Notes: generated by a model not told the origin, from the letters alone. 64,000 nt of DNA from Mesorhizobium sp. M2A.F.Ca.ET.046.03.2.1 (GCF_003952425.1 NZ_CP034449.1:1736001-1800000), one strand, 5' to 3'; positions 34,906 to 45,321 are shown, counted from the first letter of the stretch. Translations and numbers: made by a program.

Positions 34906-36912
34906 TCAAGCCCTAGCCCCCTCAGCGGCGAGGAGCGCCGTCCTCGCCTCTTCCGTTTGCGCGACCTCGGCGGCCGGGATGTCAAAGTCGCGGTGATAGT
35001 TGAAGGTGTGGCCGATGGCGGTGGCGATGAGGCAGACGAAGCTCAGCGCCGCCAGCCACCACATGTACCAGATCAGCCCGAAGCCGAGCGCCACGCTGAA
35101 CACGGCCAGGACGACGCCGGTGCCGGTGTTCTTCGGCATGTGGATCGGCTTGAAGCCGGTGAGCGGGCGCCGGTAGCCGGCTCTCTTCATGTCGAACCAG
35201 GCGTCATTGTCGCGGATGACCGGCGTGAAAGCGAAATTATAGGCGGGCGGCGGCGAGGAGGTCGACCATTCGAGTGTGCGGCCGTCCCACGGATCGCCGG
35301 TGACGTCGACCAGTTCGGCTCGCTTGCGGATCGAGACGAAGATCTGGACAAGGAAGGCGGCGATGCCAGCGGCGATCAGCACGGCGCCGAAGGCAGCGAT
35401 GACGAACCAGATCTGAAGCGAGGGATCGTCGAAGACGCGCATGCGGCGCGTCACGCCCATCAGGCCGAGGATGTAGAGCGGCATGAAGGCGAACCAGAAG
35501 CCGAGCACCCAGCACCAGAACGAAACCTTGCCCCAGAACGGATCGAGCCTGAAGCCGAAGGCCTTGGGCCACCAGTAGGCGATGCCGGCAAACAGGCCGA
35601 ACAGCACGCCGCCGATGATGACGTTGTGGAAATGCGCGATCAGGAACAGGCTGTTGTGCAGCACGAAGTCGGCCGGCGGCACCGCAAGCAGCACGCCGGT
35701 CATGCCGCCGACGACGAAGGTGAGCATGAAGGCCACCGTCCACATCATCGGCAGTTCGAAGCGGATGCGGCCGCGATACATAGTGAAAAGCCAGTTGAAC
35801 ATCTTTGCCCCGGTCGGGATCGAGATGATCATCGTGGTGATGCCGAAGAAGGAGTTGACGCTGGCGCCGGAGCCCATGGTGAAGAAGTGGTGCAGCCAGA
35901 CCAGATAGGACAGGATGGTGATGACCACCGTGGCGTAGACCATCGAGGTGTAGCCGAACAGGCGCTTGCCGGAGAAAGTCGAGGTGACCTCGGAAAAGAC
36001 GCCGAACAGCGGCAGGATAAGGATGTAGACCTCCGGGTGACCCCATATCCAGATGAGGTTCACATACATCATCGGATTGCCGCCGAAGTCGTTGGTGAAG
36101 AAATTGGTGCCGACATAGCGGTCGAGCGCCAAGAGCGTGAGCACCGCCGTCAACACCGGGAAGGACGCCACGATCAGCACGTTGGTGCATAGCGAGGTCC
36201 AGGTGAAGATGGGCATGCGCATCATGGTCATGCCGGGGGCGCGCATCTTGACGATAGTGCAGATCAGATTGATGCCGGATAAGGTCGTGCCGACGCCGGC
36301 GACCTGCAGCGCCCAGATATAATAATCGACGCCGACATCCGGACTGTAATTGATGCCCGAGAGCGGCGGATAGGCCAGCCAGCCGGTGCGGGCGAACTCG
36401 CCCACGAACAGCGAGGCCATGACCAGGATGGCGCCGCCCACCGTCATCCAGAAGCTGAAATTGTTGAGGAAGGGGAAGGAGACGTCGCGCGCGCCGATCT
36501 GCAGCGGCACGACGAAGTTCATCAGCCCGGTGACGAAAGGCATCGCCACGAAGAAGATCATGATCACGCCGTGCGCGGTGAAGATCTGGTCGTAGTGATG
36601 GGCGTTGAGATAGCCGTCCGAACCGTTGAAGGCGATCGCCTGCTGCAGGCGCATCATGATGGCGTCGGAGAAGCCGCGAAGCAGCATGACGAGGCCGAGC
36701 ACCATGTACATGATGCCGATCTTCTTGTGGTCGACGCTGGTGAACCACTCGCGCCAGAGATAGCCCCAGAGCTTGAAATAGGTGATGGCGCCGAGAACCG
36801 CGAGGCCGCCAAGCGCCACCACGATGAAGGTGACGACGACGATCGGCTCGTGCAGCGGCAGCGACTCCAAAGTGAGGCGGCCGAAGATGAATTTGGTCAG
36901 CGTCTCAGGCAT
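34906..36912 (-). CDS. cyoB: Cytochrome bo3 quinol oxidase subunit I
   Basis: This 668-residue haem-copper oxidase core has about 15 membrane helices. The motif [18 protein letters not shown] holds the CuB His, the proton-channel Glu and the cross-linked Tyr, and [10 protein letters not shown] holds the His-His pair of CuB. It oxidises ubiquinol, reduces oxygen and pumps protons. The ATG at 36912 matches the usual start ([19 protein letters not shown]). It begins 10 bases after cyoA. Confidence 0.93.
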   Translation of the reverse strand: MPETLTKFIFGRLTLESLPLHEPIVVVTFIVVALGGLAVLGAITYFKLWGYLWREWFTSVDHKKIGIMYMVLGLVMLLRGFSDAIMMRLQQAIAFNGSDGYLNAHHYDQIFTAHGVIMIFFVAMPFVTGLMNFVVPLQIGARDVSFPFLNNFSFWMTVGGAILVMASLFVGEFARTGWLAYPPLSGINYSPDVGVDYYIWALQVAGVGTTLSGINLICTIVKMRAPGMTMMRMPIFTWTSLCTNVLIVASFPVLTAVLTLLALDRYVGTNFFTNDFGGNPMMYVNLIWIWGHPEVYILILPLFGVFSEVTSTFSGKRLFGYTSMVYATVVITILSYLVWLHHFFTMGSGASVNSFFGITTMIISIPTGAKMFNWLFTMYRGRIRFELPMMWTVAFMLTFVVGGMTGVLLAVPPADFVLHNSLFLIAHFHNVIIGGVLFGLFAGIAYWWPKAFGFRLDPFWGKVSFWCWVLGFWFAFMPLYILGLMGVTRRMRVFDDPSLQIWFVIAAFGAVLIAAGIAAFLVQIFVSIRKRAELVDVTGDPWDGRTLEWSTSSPPPAYNFAFTPVIRDNDAWFDMKRAGYRRPLTGFKPIHMPKNTGTGVVLAVFSVALGFGLIWYMWWLAALSFVCLIATAIGHTFNYHRDFDIPAAEVAQTEEARTALLAAEGARA

Positions 36913-36922
36913 CCGCCATTCC

Positions 36923-38104
36923 TCACAATTCGAAGCGCAGCAGGCCGAGCGACGGCGCCTCGGCGTCGGCGCGGCGGCTGCCGGCGCCGGGCGCGAGCAA
37001 GCCGACGCCGCGCAGCGGGGACAGGTCCCTGAGCGGCCAGCTCTTTTCATCGTCATTACGAGCCGCGCGAGAGGCGGCTGCCGCCTCCTCCGCCGTGCAG
37101 ATGCTGGCGACATAGGACGGATCGCTACCGAACACCGAGCCGCGCCGGGCAAGCTTGTCATATTGCAGCGGCAGGGTGTTGCGAACGCCGGCAAGGCCAA
37201 GGCCGCCTTTGGCGTCGATGGACATCATCTCGTTCATGCACATCTTGCCCGGCTCGACGCACAGATTGAGGATCGCGCCATAAAGGTCGTGGTCGACGAA
37301 GGCATACTGCCGGACCGGCTCGTTCTCGCTCGGGCGTTCAAGCTCGAGATAGGTCTCGCGGCTGAGCCTGGACTGAGCGCTCTTGGCCTGCGCCACCCAA
37401 TCGGCGAAGGCCTGGTCCGAGACGCCGTGGAAGGCAAAGCGCATGCCGGAGAAGCCGGCGCCGCTGTAATTGGCCGAGAAGCCGGTATAGGTGCCTGGAC
37501 GGTTGATGACGGCGTGCAGCTTCGTCTCCATGGCGGGCATGGCGTAGATCTGCCCGGCAAGGGCTGGAATGTAGAAGGAGTTCATCACCCTGGACGAGGT
37601 GATGCGGAAGTCGATCGGCTGATTGACCGGCGCCGCCAGCTCATTGACGGAGGCGATGCCGTAGTCCGGATAGATGAAGAGCCACTTCCAATCGAGCGCG
37701 ACGACCTCGACCCTGAGCGGCTTATGGTTCTGCGTGACCGGCTGTCCGGGTTCGATTCGGTCGATGCGCCGGTAAGGATCGAGCAGATGCGTGCCGAGCC
37801 ACGTCAGCGCGCCCAGGCATATGATGATGAGCAGAGGGGCCGCCCAGATCACCAGCTCCAGCTTGGTCGAATGGTCCCAGTCGGGCGTGTAGGTCGCCGT
37901 CGTGCTGGACTGCCGGTAGCGCCAGGCGAACAGCACGGTCAGCGCCATGACGGGCACGATGATGAGCAGCATCAAAAGGGTCGAGACGACGAGCAGGTCG
38001 CGCTGCTGCACTGCCACGTCGCCCGCGGGCGCTAGCACGACGAAGTCGCAGCCGCTCAGCAGCACGGCCAGGGGAAACAGAAGCAAAGCTCCGGATCGTT
38101 TCAT
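36923..38104 (-). CDS. cyoA: Cytochrome bo3 quinol oxidase subunit II
   Basis: This 393-residue lipoprotein has the lipobox in [13 protein letters not shown] and two membrane helices ([20 protein letters not shown] and [19 protein letters not shown]). The cupredoxin-like periplasmic domain ([39 protein letters not shown]) is followed by a CyoA-specific extension ([10 protein letters not shown]). The ATG at 38104 precedes the signal peptide. The tail beyond residue 345 is longer and more Arg/Ala-rich than in E. coli CyoA. As first gene of the operon it sits next to a perfect 9-base palindrome at 38193-38213. Confidence 0.9.
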   Translation of the reverse strand: MKRSGALLLFPLAVLLSGCDFVVLAPAGDVAVQQRDLLVVSTLLMLLIIVPVMALTVLFAWRYRQSSTTATYTPDWDHSTKLELVIWAAPLLIIICLGALTWLGTHLLDPYRRIDRIEPGQPVTQNHKPLRVEVVALDWKWLFIYPDYGIASVNELAAPVNQPIDFRITSSRVMNSFYIPALAGQIYAMPAMETKLHAVINRPGTYTGFSANYSGAGFSGMRFAFHGVSDQAFADWVAQAKSAQSRLSRETYLELERPSENEPVRQYAFVDHDLYGAILNLCVEPGKMCMNEMMSIDAKGGLGLAGVRNTLPLQYDKLARRGSVFGSDPSYVASICTAEEAAAASRAARNDDEKSWPLRDLSPLRGVGLLAPGAGSRRADAEAPSLGLLRFEL

Positions 38105-38192
38105 CAACGCTGCCCTCGATGGCGTCGCAACGGGCTTTTGCAAGCTACAACGCGGTATGGGCCAACGGCTACTGCCGCCGGCACGGGGACGA

Positions 38193-38213
38193 CATTGGAC
38201 AATTTGTCCAATG
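38193..38213. promoter_or_regulatory. Perfect palindrome between cyoA and the MHS transporter gene
   Basis: Arms CATTGGACA and TGTCCAATG are exact reverse complements around ATT. The site is 89 bases upstream of the cyoA start and 67 bases upstream of the transporter start, so one dimeric regulator could control both. It does not match the FNR or RirA consensus; a GntR- or MarR-type factor is plausible. Confidence 0.5.
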
Positions 38214-38279
38214 CCGGATTGCTATGGCTTTGGCGAAACTGTGCACGCATAATGGGACGAGGACAATCGCGTTCCGAAC

Positions 38280-39617
38280 TTGAGCTCGGTGGCGACGAAC
38301 AAGATGGCTGAAACTTCGACTGCCGAAACGGACAGCAGGCTGATCGGCTCGCATCACGGCCAGGTCAGCGCTGGCGATATCGCGGTCGGCGTGATCATCG
38401 GCAGGACATCGGAGTTCTTCGATTTCTTCGTCTATGCGATCGCTTCCGTGATCGTATTCCCCAGGCTTGTCTTTCCGACGCACGATCCGCTGGTCGGAAC
38501 GCTCTATTCCTTCGCGATCTTCGCGCTGGCCTTTATCGCGCGTCCGTTCGGCACGGTGCTGTTCATGGCGATCGACCGCGCCTATGGCCGCGGCGCCAAG
38601 CTGACCATCGCGCTTTTCCTGCTCGGCACCTCGACCGTCGCCATGGCGTTCCTGCCGTCCTATGAAGACGTCGGCGCTGTCGCCGCCTGGCTGCTGGCGC
38701 TTACCCGCTTCCTGCAAGGCCTGGCGCTCGGCGGAACCTGGGATGGGTTGCCCTCGCTGCTGGCGCTGAACGCGCCGCAGAACCGGCGCGGAATCTATGC
38801 GATGATCCCGCAACTCGGCGCGCCGATCGGGCTTATCGTGGCGAGCTCGCTGTTCGCCTTCTTCGTCGCCAACCTCTCGGCCGACGATTTCTTCGCCTGG
38901 GGCTGGCGCTATCCGTTCTTCGTCGCTTTCGCCATCAATGTCGTGGCGCTGTTTGCCAGGCTGCGCATCGTCGTCACGCCCGAATTCTCGAAGCTCTACG
39001 AGAGCGGCGACCTGCAGCCGACCCGCATCAGGGACATGATCGGCACGGAAGGCCGCAACGTCGTCGTCGGCGCCTTCGCGCCACTGGCGAGCTTCGCCCT
39101 GTTCCATATGGTGACGGTGTTCCCGCTGTCCTGGGTGTTCCTGTTCACCAATGAGGGGCCGGAGCGCTTCCTGATCATCGAGGCGGTGAGCGCGCTGTTC
39201 GGCATCGCCGCGATCGTCGCGTCAGGGCCGCTGGCCGACCGTGTCGGACGCCGCGCCCTGCTCGGCGGCGGCGCCGTCGCCATCGCCGCATTCAGCGGCT
39301 TTGCCCCGCAGCTTCTCAATGGCGGCACCGTCGGGGAGACGGTGTTCATGGTGCTGGGCTTCATTCTGCTCGGCTTGAGCTTCGGGCAATCCTCGGGCGT
39401 CGTCGCGTCGAGCTTCTCGCGCCAGCACCGCTATACCGGCTCGGCGGTGACGTCGGACCTCGCCTGGATGTTCGGCGCCGGCTTTGCGCCGCTTGCCGCG
39501 CTGCTGATCGCCGGCACTTTCGGCCTCATCGCCGCCGGCGCCTATCTGCTTTCAGGCGCCGCCTGCACGCTGATCGCGCTGTGGATCGACAGGCAGGCGT
39601 CAACGACAGGCCGCTAG
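38280..39617 (+). CDS. MFS transporter, metabolite:H+ symporter (MHS) type
   Basis: This 445-residue protein has about 12 membrane helices. GRTSEFFDFFVYAIASVIVF is the MHS-type helix 1 motif, ARPFGTVLFMAIDRAYGRGA the loop 2-3 motif, and LADRVGRRALL its second-half copy. The substrate is unknown; relatives move organic acids or osmolytes. The start is uncertain: TTG 38280 is given, and GTG 38289 or ATG 38304 are possible. It is divergent from cyoA across a perfect palindrome and convergent with the epimerase gene, 35 bases away. Confidence 0.82.
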   Translation: MSSVATNKMAETSTAETDSRLIGSHHGQVSAGDIAVGVIIGRTSEFFDFFVYAIASVIVFPRLVFPTHDPLVGTLYSFAIFALAFIARPFGTVLFMAIDRAYGRGAKLTIALFLLGTSTVAMAFLPSYEDVGAVAAWLLALTRFLQGLALGGTWDGLPSLLALNAPQNRRGIYAMIPQLGAPIGLIVASSLFAFFVANLSADDFFAWGWRYPFFVAFAINVVALFARLRIVVTPEFSKLYESGDLQPTRIRDMIGTEGRNVVVGAFAPLASFALFHMVTVFPLSWVFLFTNEGPERFLIIEAVSALFGIAAIVASGPLADRVGRRALLGGGAVAIAAFSGFAPQLLNGGTVGETVFMVLGFILLGLSFGQSSGVVASSFSRQHRYTGSAVTSDLAWMFGAGFAPLAALLIAGTFGLIAAGAYLLSGAACTLIALWIDRQASTTGR

Positions 39618-39652
39618 TACTCGGCCGCTAGCACGTTGTCGCGGGCGCCTAA

Positions 39653-40672
39653 TCAGACCTGATAGAAATCCCGATACCATTCGACGAAGCGCGGAACGCC
39701 GACCTCGATCGGGATCCTGGGCTTGAAGCCAGTCACCTCCTCGAGCGAGGTGATGTCGGCGTAGGTCGCCAGCACGTCGCCCGGCTGGAGCGGCATCAGG
39801 TTGCGGATTGCCTTGCGCCCAAGCGCGTCTTCCAGCACGTCGATCAGCCGGCTCAGCTGGACGGGTGAGCTGTCGCCGATGTTGTGGATCCTGTACGGCG
39901 CATTGCTGGTCGCGGGATCCGGGGCAGCGCTTGTCCAATCGGTATTGGGCGTCGCGGGATGCTCCATGACGCGGATTACGCCCTCGACGATGTCGTCGAT
40001 ATAAGTGAAGTCCCGCTGCATGTTGCCATGGTTGAAGACGTCGATCGGCTGGCCGGCGAGGATGGCCTTGGTGAAGATGAACAAGGCCATGTCGGGCCGG
40101 CCCCACGGACCGTAGACGGTGAAGAAGCGCAACCCCGTGGTCGGCAGCCCGAACAGATGGCTGTAGGTGTGGGCCATCAGCTCGTTCGCCTTCTTGCTTG
40201 CGGCATAGAGGCTCAAGGGATGGTCGGCGGAATCATGGACCGAGAACGGCATGCGCGTGCTGCCGCCATAGATCGAGCTCGACGATGCATAGACGAGATG
40301 ACCGACAGAGGCCTGACGGCAGCCCTCCAGGATATTGAGGAAGCCGTCGAGGTTGCTGCGCGCATAGACGTGCGGATTGATCAGCGAATAGCGGACGCCC
40401 GCCTGCGCGGCGAGATTGACGACGATCTCCGGCGCGTCGGAAGCAAAGACCGCCGAGACGCCATCGCGGTCGGCGAGGTCGACATGCTCGAAGCGAAAAT
40501 TCGCGAACCCTTTCAGCCGGTCGAGCCGCGCCTGCTTGAGGGCAACGTCGTAATACTCGTTCATGGAATCGAGGCCGACAACCTGCCGGCCTTCGGCAAG
40601 CAGCCGGTGGCAGAGGTGAAAGCCGATGAAGCCGGCGGCGCCGGTGATCAGTATGGGCCTGCTCGACGTCAA
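39653..40672 (-). CDS. lpsL: NAD-dependent epimerase, likely UDP-glucuronate 4-epimerase
   Basis: This 339-residue extended short-chain dehydrogenase has the nucleotide motif ITGAAGFIGFHL, catalytic SSSSIYGG and the YAASKKANE Tyr/Lys pair. LRFFTVYGPWGRPDMALF and GNMQRDFTYIDDIVEGV are typical of UDP-glucuronate epimerases such as rhizobial LpsL, which makes UDP-galacturonate for surface polysaccharide. TTG 40672 with GGGGG six bases upstream was chosen; TTG 40699 is the alternative. No other sugar-nucleotide gene is nearby. Confidence 0.82.
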   Translation of the reverse strand: MTSSRPILITGAAGFIGFHLCHRLLAEGRQVVGLDSMNEYYDVALKQARLDRLKGFANFRFEHVDLADRDGVSAVFASDAPEIVVNLAAQAGVRYSLINPHVYARSNLDGFLNILEGCRQASVGHLVYASSSSIYGGSTRMPFSVHDSADHPLSLYAASKKANELMAHTYSHLFGLPTTGLRFFTVYGPWGRPDMALFIFTKAILAGQPIDVFNHGNMQRDFTYIDDIVEGVIRVMEHPATPNTDWTSAAPDPATSNAPYRIHNIGDSSPVQLSRLIDVLEDALGRKAIRNLMPLQPGDVLATYADITSLEEVTGFKPRIPIEVGVPRFVEWYRDFYQV

Positions 40673-41199
40673 TCCATGCCCCCAAAACGTTGTGGTCAAC
40701 CGGACCGATCTTTCGCCGACAGCCCGCGGGCACGTCCGGAATTCCTCAAGCCGGTCGAGAACTTGCGCCTTTTATGGCAGGCCGTCGACGAATTCAACGA
40801 TACGCCTTTCTCCGCCGTCTCGACACGACTTACCGGTCATTGCGGCGCCAGTGGCTGCAAGGCTGGCACGGGCGGATGCGGCAGCAGCGTACCGAGCCCG
40901 TCGACCTCAGCCTGCGCCAACCCGTCGTCCCACCACTTCGGAACGGAGGCCGCCTCGTATAGGGTTTCAATCAGCTCGATCATGGTCGCCTGGAGACGAT
41001 GTGGATGGGGCCGGCCCGGGAGCTCCAGTATCCGACAGCGGAAATGCAATCTCAAGCCCGTGCTTATATGCGAGCGCGGTCATGGATCGGACCCATTCAT
41101 GCAGAATGCGATTGCGCTCATGAGGCCAGTTGAGGATTTTATTTTCTTGGTGATCTTCCTTTGCTGAGGCAAACTGCTAGCGGGCTGTCAGGAGGAGAA
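40673..41199. other. Intergenic region, 527 bases, with a possible gene remnant
   Basis: I see no intact gene. On the minus strand 40837-41055 encodes a 72-residue frame whose middle (MIELIETLYEAASVPKWWDD) resembles the first residues of LuxR-type regulators common in Mesorhizobium, but the frame soon ends without a helix-turn-helix. A strong AGGAGGAG ribosome site for the next gene lies at the right end. Confidence 0.45.
40837..40984 (-). pseudogene. Possible 5' remnant of a LuxR-type regulator gene
   Basis: From the ATG at about 40984 the frame reads MIELIETLYEAASVPKWWDD and then loses recognisable pattern before a stop. The opening is like the N-terminus of LuxR-family regulators of the type starting with 'LIExIYEAAxVPxxW'. 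It is short, and the resemblance is from memory, so this is a weak call. Confidence 0.3.
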
Positions 41200-41640
41200 A
41201 TGAGAGCACGCGCGGCGACGGTCGGAGACCTGGAAGATGTGTTCCACGGCCTGTCCAAGCGGATGTCGGACGAATATGTCGCGGCCGGCAAGGACAGCAA
41301 AAGCGCCTATGACAATCTGATGATGAATTTGAAGGAAGGCCGGGCGCACGCGCTTGTCGAGGGCGACAGGGCCGTCGCGATCATCGCCTGGCATGAGCAC
41401 TCGGATGCCGCAGATACGCTGTTCGCGGCGCGGGAGGATTTCTTCAACGCCGCGACGGTCCGCTTCTGCAGGCGGCACATCCGCCATGTCCAGGCGCTTG
41501 CCGGCAACCTTCCCATACATTCGCGCAGCTGGCTGGACAGGCCGGACGTGGCGAAGTGGTTCCGCGTGATCGGCTATGTCGACCGTGGGCGGGAGAACGG
41601 CGCCCATCTGTTCGAGCTGCCGCCGGCCGCCAATAGCTGA
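41200..41640 (+). CDS. Small GNAT-like protein, function unknown
   Basis: This 146-residue protein starts at ATG 41200 behind AGGAGGAG. The N-terminus RAATVGDLEDVFHGLSKRM and the beta-strand pair RAHALVEGDRAVAIIAWHE resemble the first half of GCN5-type acetyltransferases. The distal part, with RSWLDRPDVAKWFRVIGY, fits the last helix and strand. The usual acetyl-CoA pyrophosphate motif (Q/RxxGxG/A) is not evident. It may act on a small substrate or be a degenerate fold. It stands alone. Confidence 0.55.
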   Translation: MRARAATVGDLEDVFHGLSKRMSDEYVAAGKDSKSAYDNLMMNLKEGRAHALVEGDRAVAIIAWHEHSDAADTLFAAREDFFNAATVRFCRRHIRHVQALAGNLPIHSRSWLDRPDVAKWFRVIGYVDRGRENGAHLFELPPAANS

Positions 41641-41754
41641 CCAAAACGAGGCCATTCGTTGCAGCTCTTGGCTTGCGCGAAAATCCGATTGGAAAGATTG
41701 TAGGCGCAGGCAGCCGGGCAACCTGGCACGCCGGACGGGGTATGGCTGCTGGAA

Positions 41755-42246
41755 ATGGGGATGTTGCGCGTCTGCCTGGCGGTTGTCGCCATCGCTGCCC
41801 TGATGACATCATCAGGGGCGGAACCGCGTGCGTCCCATCTTTTTGACCGAGCTGACCTCACGGCAGCCTATTCGGGGCAACCCGATCTCGTCACCGCGTA
41901 TACGACCGGCATGGCGCGCTACCGGTTTCAATATTCGGGTCCCGCAACCCAGGCCGGTTTGGCCGCGCCGCTCGAGCCTCGCCTGCTGCGGCCTGAATTC
42001 CAGCAACGGACATGGCGTTCGGCGGACGGCAGCCTGCTTCAGGGATTTGCCGGCAAGGGCGGCTTTCGCCTGACCACGGGCAACTGCGTGAACCGCCTCT
42101 GCGTGGCCAGCGAGTGCAGCGAAGCCGGCTGGCCGCTCTATGCCTGCAGCGACGGGCGCAAGCGCAAGATGTCGGTCCAGAGCTTCGTGACGGCAACATT
42201 CGACGGCGTCCCCTACCGGCGGCTGAGCGCGCCGAAGGATCAATGA
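41755..42246 (+). CDS. Hypothetical exported protein
   Basis: This 163-residue protein has a signal peptide (MLRVCLAVVAIAALMTSSGA). The mature part has four Cys (NCVNRLCVASECSEAGWPLYACS is spread over about 25 residues), which could form two disulfides, and ends in TFDGVPYRRLSAPKDQ. I recognise no family. It ends 88 bases before the pseudouridine synthase gene. Confidence 0.55.
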   Translation: MGMLRVCLAVVAIAALMTSSGAEPRASHLFDRADLTAAYSGQPDLVTAYTTGMARYRFQYSGPATQAGLAAPLEPRLLRPEFQQRTWRSADGSLLQGFAGKGGFRLTTGNCVNRLCVASECSEAGWPLYACSDGRKRKMSVQSFVTATFDGVPYRRLSAPKDQ

Positions 42247-42334
42247 TTTCCCGGCGCCGACCGGTCTCCAAAAATCCATCTTACTTCACCCGAAGGTTGC
42301 GCATGCGCCGCGCCGCATGGCATTTGTGGGGCAA

Positions 42335-43099
42335 ATGACGAGCAAGCCCCTTGGACAGCCTTCTAAGGCCGCGCGGCGATCCACCGCCGGGAAGGTCAGC
42401 CTCAACCGGGCGCTGTCGAAGCTCGGGTTCTGCTCGCGCAAGCAGGCTGAGCTTTTGATCGGCAAGGGGCGCGTGCGGGTGGGCGGCAAGGTGGCGCGCG
42501 ACCCTGCGCTGTGGGTCGATCCCGAGCGCGAGAGCATCACGGTCGACGGCGAGCGCATTGCGGCCGAGCGCAAGGTCTATCTGATGCTCAACAAACCGCG
42601 CGGGCTGGTCACCACCCGCGACGATCCCGAAGGCCGTGGCACCGTCTATGACTGCCTTAAAGGGCTCGACCTGCCCTTCGTGTCGCCGGTAGGCCGGCTC
42701 GACAAGGCAAGCGAAGGGCTGCTGTTGATGAGCAACGACACACGCTGGGCGAGCGGTTTGCTCGACCCCGCCTCGCATGTCGCCAAGACCTATCATGTGC
42801 AGATCGCGGCCATGCCCGACGAGGCGATGCTGGAACGCTTTCGCCAAGGCGCGGTCGTCGACGGCGAGTTGCTCACGGCAAGCTCGATTGCATTGTTGCG
42901 CAGCGGCGGGCGGACAGCCTGGCTGGAAATCGTGCTCGACGAAGGCCGCAACCGGCAGATCCGCAGGCTGCTCGGCGCTTTCGATATCGAGGTGCTAAGG
43001 CTGGTTCGCGTGGCGATCGGCGGTCTTCAGCTCGGCGAGCTTGCCAAAGGCAAGGCACGGCATCTGACGAGCGAGGAGCTGGCGACCTTGGCGACTTGA
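42335..43099 (+). CDS. Pseudouridine synthase of the RsuA/RluB family
   Basis: This 254-residue enzyme has an N-terminal S4 RNA-binding domain (LNRALSKLGFCSRKQAELLI) and a catalytic domain with the Asp in VGRLDKASEGLLLMSND. YLMLNKPRGLVTTRDD and EGRNRQIRRLLGAF are RsuA/RluB/RluE signatures. It isomerises uridine in rRNA, but which position is not decidable from sequence. ATG 42335 is preceded by GGGG. Confidence 0.9.
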   Translation: MTSKPLGQPSKAARRSTAGKVSLNRALSKLGFCSRKQAELLIGKGRVRVGGKVARDPALWVDPERESITVDGERIAAERKVYLMLNKPRGLVTTRDDPEGRGTVYDCLKGLDLPFVSPVGRLDKASEGLLLMSNDTRWASGLLDPASHVAKTYHVQIAAMPDEAMLERFRQGAVVDGELLTASSIALLRSGGRTAWLEIVLDEGRNRQIRRLLGAFDIEVLRLVRVAIGGLQLGELAKGKARHLTSEELATLAT

Positions 43100-43113
43100 C
43101 GCCGGGCCACGAA

Positions 43114-43262
43114 CTCCCCCTCACCCGGATTGCCAGCCGAATTGCGAAGAGCAATTCGGGGCAATCCGACCTCTCCCCGTGGGGAGAGGAGCAGGTAAGC
43201 GCCGGCGCCAACCTCTTCTCCCCTCGGGGAGAAGGTGGCCGCGAAGCGGCCGGATGAGGGGG
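43114..43262. repeat. Mosaic palindromic repeat downstream of the pseudouridine synthase gene
   Basis: It contains nested hairpins CCGAATTGC-GAAGA-GCAATTCGG and CCTCTCCCC/GGGGAGAGG, then CTCCCCT/GGGGAGAAGG and GGCCGCGAAGCGGCC blocks. The ends are CCCTCACCCGG and GGATGAGGGGGA. It is the same family as the element at 51104-51244. Confidence 0.85.
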
Positions 43263-43273
43263 AGTCGCGCTCG

Positions 43274-43855
43274 TTATTTCTGGTTCCACCGCCGGATGAC
43301 CGGCTCCGTCAGGTCGTGCTCGTAGCCGAGGATGCTGAGGCTCGCGGTGTCGAGCACGAAATGCTCGCCGCCTTCGGGCGGCAGGCCGACCCAGCGCGCC
43401 GCGAGAACACGCAGGAAATGCGAGCTGGAGAAGATGAGCACATTGCCGGCAATCGCACGCAGCCCGGCGATGATCGCGTCGGCGCGGGCGCCGACATCGG
43501 CCGCCGTCTCGCCGTCAGGACAGCCGTCGCGGAACAATTGCCAGCCGGGGCGCTTCGACAGGATTTCCTTGGTCGTCACGCCCTCGTAAGCGCCATAATC
43601 CCATTCCTGCAGGTCCGGCTTCTTGACCGCGCCCTCACCGAAGCCGGCCAGGCGGCAGGTGTCGAAGGCGCGCTGCGACGGGCTCGACCAGACCGCCTGG
43701 AAGGTCAGGCCCTTGAGCCGCTCGGCCACACCGCGCGCAGCCTCATCGCCTTTTGCCGTCAAAGGGATGTCGGTGCGGCCGGTATGCCTGCCCGAGAGGC
43801 TCCATTCGGTCTCGCCATGACGGACAAGATAGATCTCGGGATACGCGCTGCTCAT
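43274..43855 (-). CDS. Histidine phosphatase (phosphoglycerate mutase-like)
   Basis: This 193-residue protein has the catalytic motif IYLVRHGETEWSLSGRHTG with the phospho-accepting His, AVWSSPSQRAFDTCRL with an Arg ligand, and LIFSSSHFLRVLAARW with the second His. The acid Glu is in LQEWDYGAYEG. These enzymes dephosphorylate small sugars or nucleotides. ATG 43855 was chosen. Confidence 0.87.
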   Translation of the reverse strand: MSSAYPEIYLVRHGETEWSLSGRHTGRTDIPLTAKGDEAARGVAERLKGLTFQAVWSSPSQRAFDTCRLAGFGEGAVKKPDLQEWDYGAYEGVTTKEILSKRPGWQLFRDGCPDGETAADVGARADAIIAGLRAIAGNVLIFSSSHFLRVLAARWVGLPPEGGEHFVLDTASLSILGYEHDLTEPVIRRWNQK

Positions 43856-43916
43856 TGACCGCCCTCGGCTGACTATTTCGCCGGGAATCCGGCTCGCGCA
43901 CCGTATGCGGCGGCCG

Positions 43917-43951
43917 GCAAAAAGAACAGGCCGCGGCTGAGCCGCGGCCTG
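43917..43951 (-). terminator. Rho-independent terminator of dctA
   Basis: Perfect 11-base arms CAGGCCGCGGC and GCCGCGGCCTG (43927-43951, loop TGA) are followed on the minus strand by TTCTTTTTG. It lies 33 bases after the dctA stop. Confidence 0.85.
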
Positions 43952-43983
43952 CACAGGCTTGGGAGGGATGCCTAACTTGCCTG

Positions 43984-45321
43984 TCACTCGGCCGGCAGCA
44001 GGCCGCCGGACAGCGCGAGATCCGCCTCTTCCGGCAACTGGCCGGCCATGGCGGCGGCGAATTGCTTCTGGTCGAGCTCGCCTTCCCAGCGCGCCACGAC
44101 GATGGTCGCCACCGCATTGCCGACGAAATTGGTGAGCGCGCGGCACTCAGACATGAAGCGGTCGACGCCGAGGATCAGCGCCATGCCGGCGACCGGCACC
44201 GAAGGCACCACCGAGAGCGTGGCGGCCAAGGTGATGAAGCCGGCGCCGGTGATGCCGGCCGCACCTTTGGAGCTCAGCATGGCGACTAGCAGGAGCAGGA
44301 TCTGGTCGCCGAAGGTGAGCGGCGTGTCGGTTGCCTGGGCGATGAACAGCGCAGCCAGCGTCATGTAGATGTTGGTGCCGTCGAGATTGAAGGAATAGCC
44401 GGTCGGGATGACCAGGCCGACCACCGAGCGGTTGCAGCCGGCGCGCTCCATCTTGGCCATCAGGCCGGGAAGCGCCGCCTCGGACGACGAGGTGCCGAGC
44501 ACAAGCAGCAGCTCTTCCTTGATGTAGCGGATCAGCGCCAGGATGGAGAAGCCGTTGTACCATGCGACGGCGCCGAGAACGACCAGCACGAAGAGCAGCG
44601 ACGTCAGGTAGAAGGTGCCGATCAGGAAGGCGAGGTTGGCGATCGTGCCGATGCCGTATTTGCCGACGGTGAAGGCCATGGCGCCGAAAGCGCCGATGGG
44701 GGCTGCCTTCATCAAGATGGCGACGAGGCGGAAGATCGGCGAGGTCAGCGCCTGCAGGAAATCGACCACGGGGCGGCCGCGTTCGCCGACCAGCGCCAGC
44801 GCGATGCCGAACAGCACCGAGAAGAACAGCACCTGCAGAATGTCGCCCTGCGCGAAGGCTCCGGTGATGGTGTCGGGGATGATGTTCATCAGGAAGCCGA
44901 CGATGGTCGTGTCATGCGCCTTCTCGGTGAAGGTCGAGACCTTCGAAGCATCGAGTGTCGCGGGATTGATGTGCATGCCGGCGCCGGGCTGGATGACGTT
45001 CGATACAACCAGGCCGACGATCAACGCCAATGTCGAGAAGACAAGAAAATAGATCATCGCCTTGCCGGCGACGCGGCCGACCTTGTGCAGGTCGGAGACG
45101 CCTGCGATGCCGGTCGCCACGGTGAGGAAGATCACCGGCGCGATGACCATCTTGACCAGCTTGATGAAGGCATCGCCGAGCGGTTTCAGCGAAGCGCCCA
45201 GATCGGGGTAAAAATGGCCAAGCAGGATGCCGGCGGCGATCGCCACCAGGACCTGCACATAAAGATGCCGGTAAAAGGGAACCTTGCCGCGCGGTTCGGC
45301 GGCAGCGATTGCTGTCTGCAT
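43984..45321 (-). CDS. dctA: C4-dicarboxylate transporter DctA
   Basis: This 445-residue secondary symporter of the glutamate/dicarboxylate family takes up succinate, fumarate and malate. [16 protein letters not shown] is the serine-rich hairpin loop, [16 protein letters not shown] the helix with cation and substrate ligands, and [18 protein letters not shown] the second hairpin. ATG 45321 ([13 protein letters not shown]) is used. It is divergent from dctBD and has a near-perfect sigma-54 promoter and a downstream terminator. In rhizobia DctA is essential for symbiotic nitrogen fixation. Confidence 0.93.
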   Translation of the reverse strand: MQTAIAAAEPRGKVPFYRHLYVQVLVAIAAGILLGHFYPDLGASLKPLGDAFIKLVKMVIAPVIFLTVATGIAGVSDLHKVGRVAGKAMIYFLVFSTLALIVGLVVSNVIQPGAGMHINPATLDASKVSTFTEKAHDTTIVGFLMNIIPDTITGAFAQGDILQVLFFSVLFGIALALVGERGRPVVDFLQALTSPIFRLVAILMKAAPIGAFGAMAFTVGKYGIGTIANLAFLIGTFYLTSLLFVLVVLGAVAWYNGFSILALIRYIKEELLLVLGTSSSEAALPGLMAKMERAGCNRSVVGLVIPTGYSFNLDGTNIYMTLAALFIAQATDTPLTFGDQILLLLVAMLSSKGAAGITGAGFITLAATLSVVPSVPVAGMALILGVDRFMSECRALTNFVGNAVATIVVARWEGELDQKQFAAAMAGQLPEEADLALSGGLLPAE

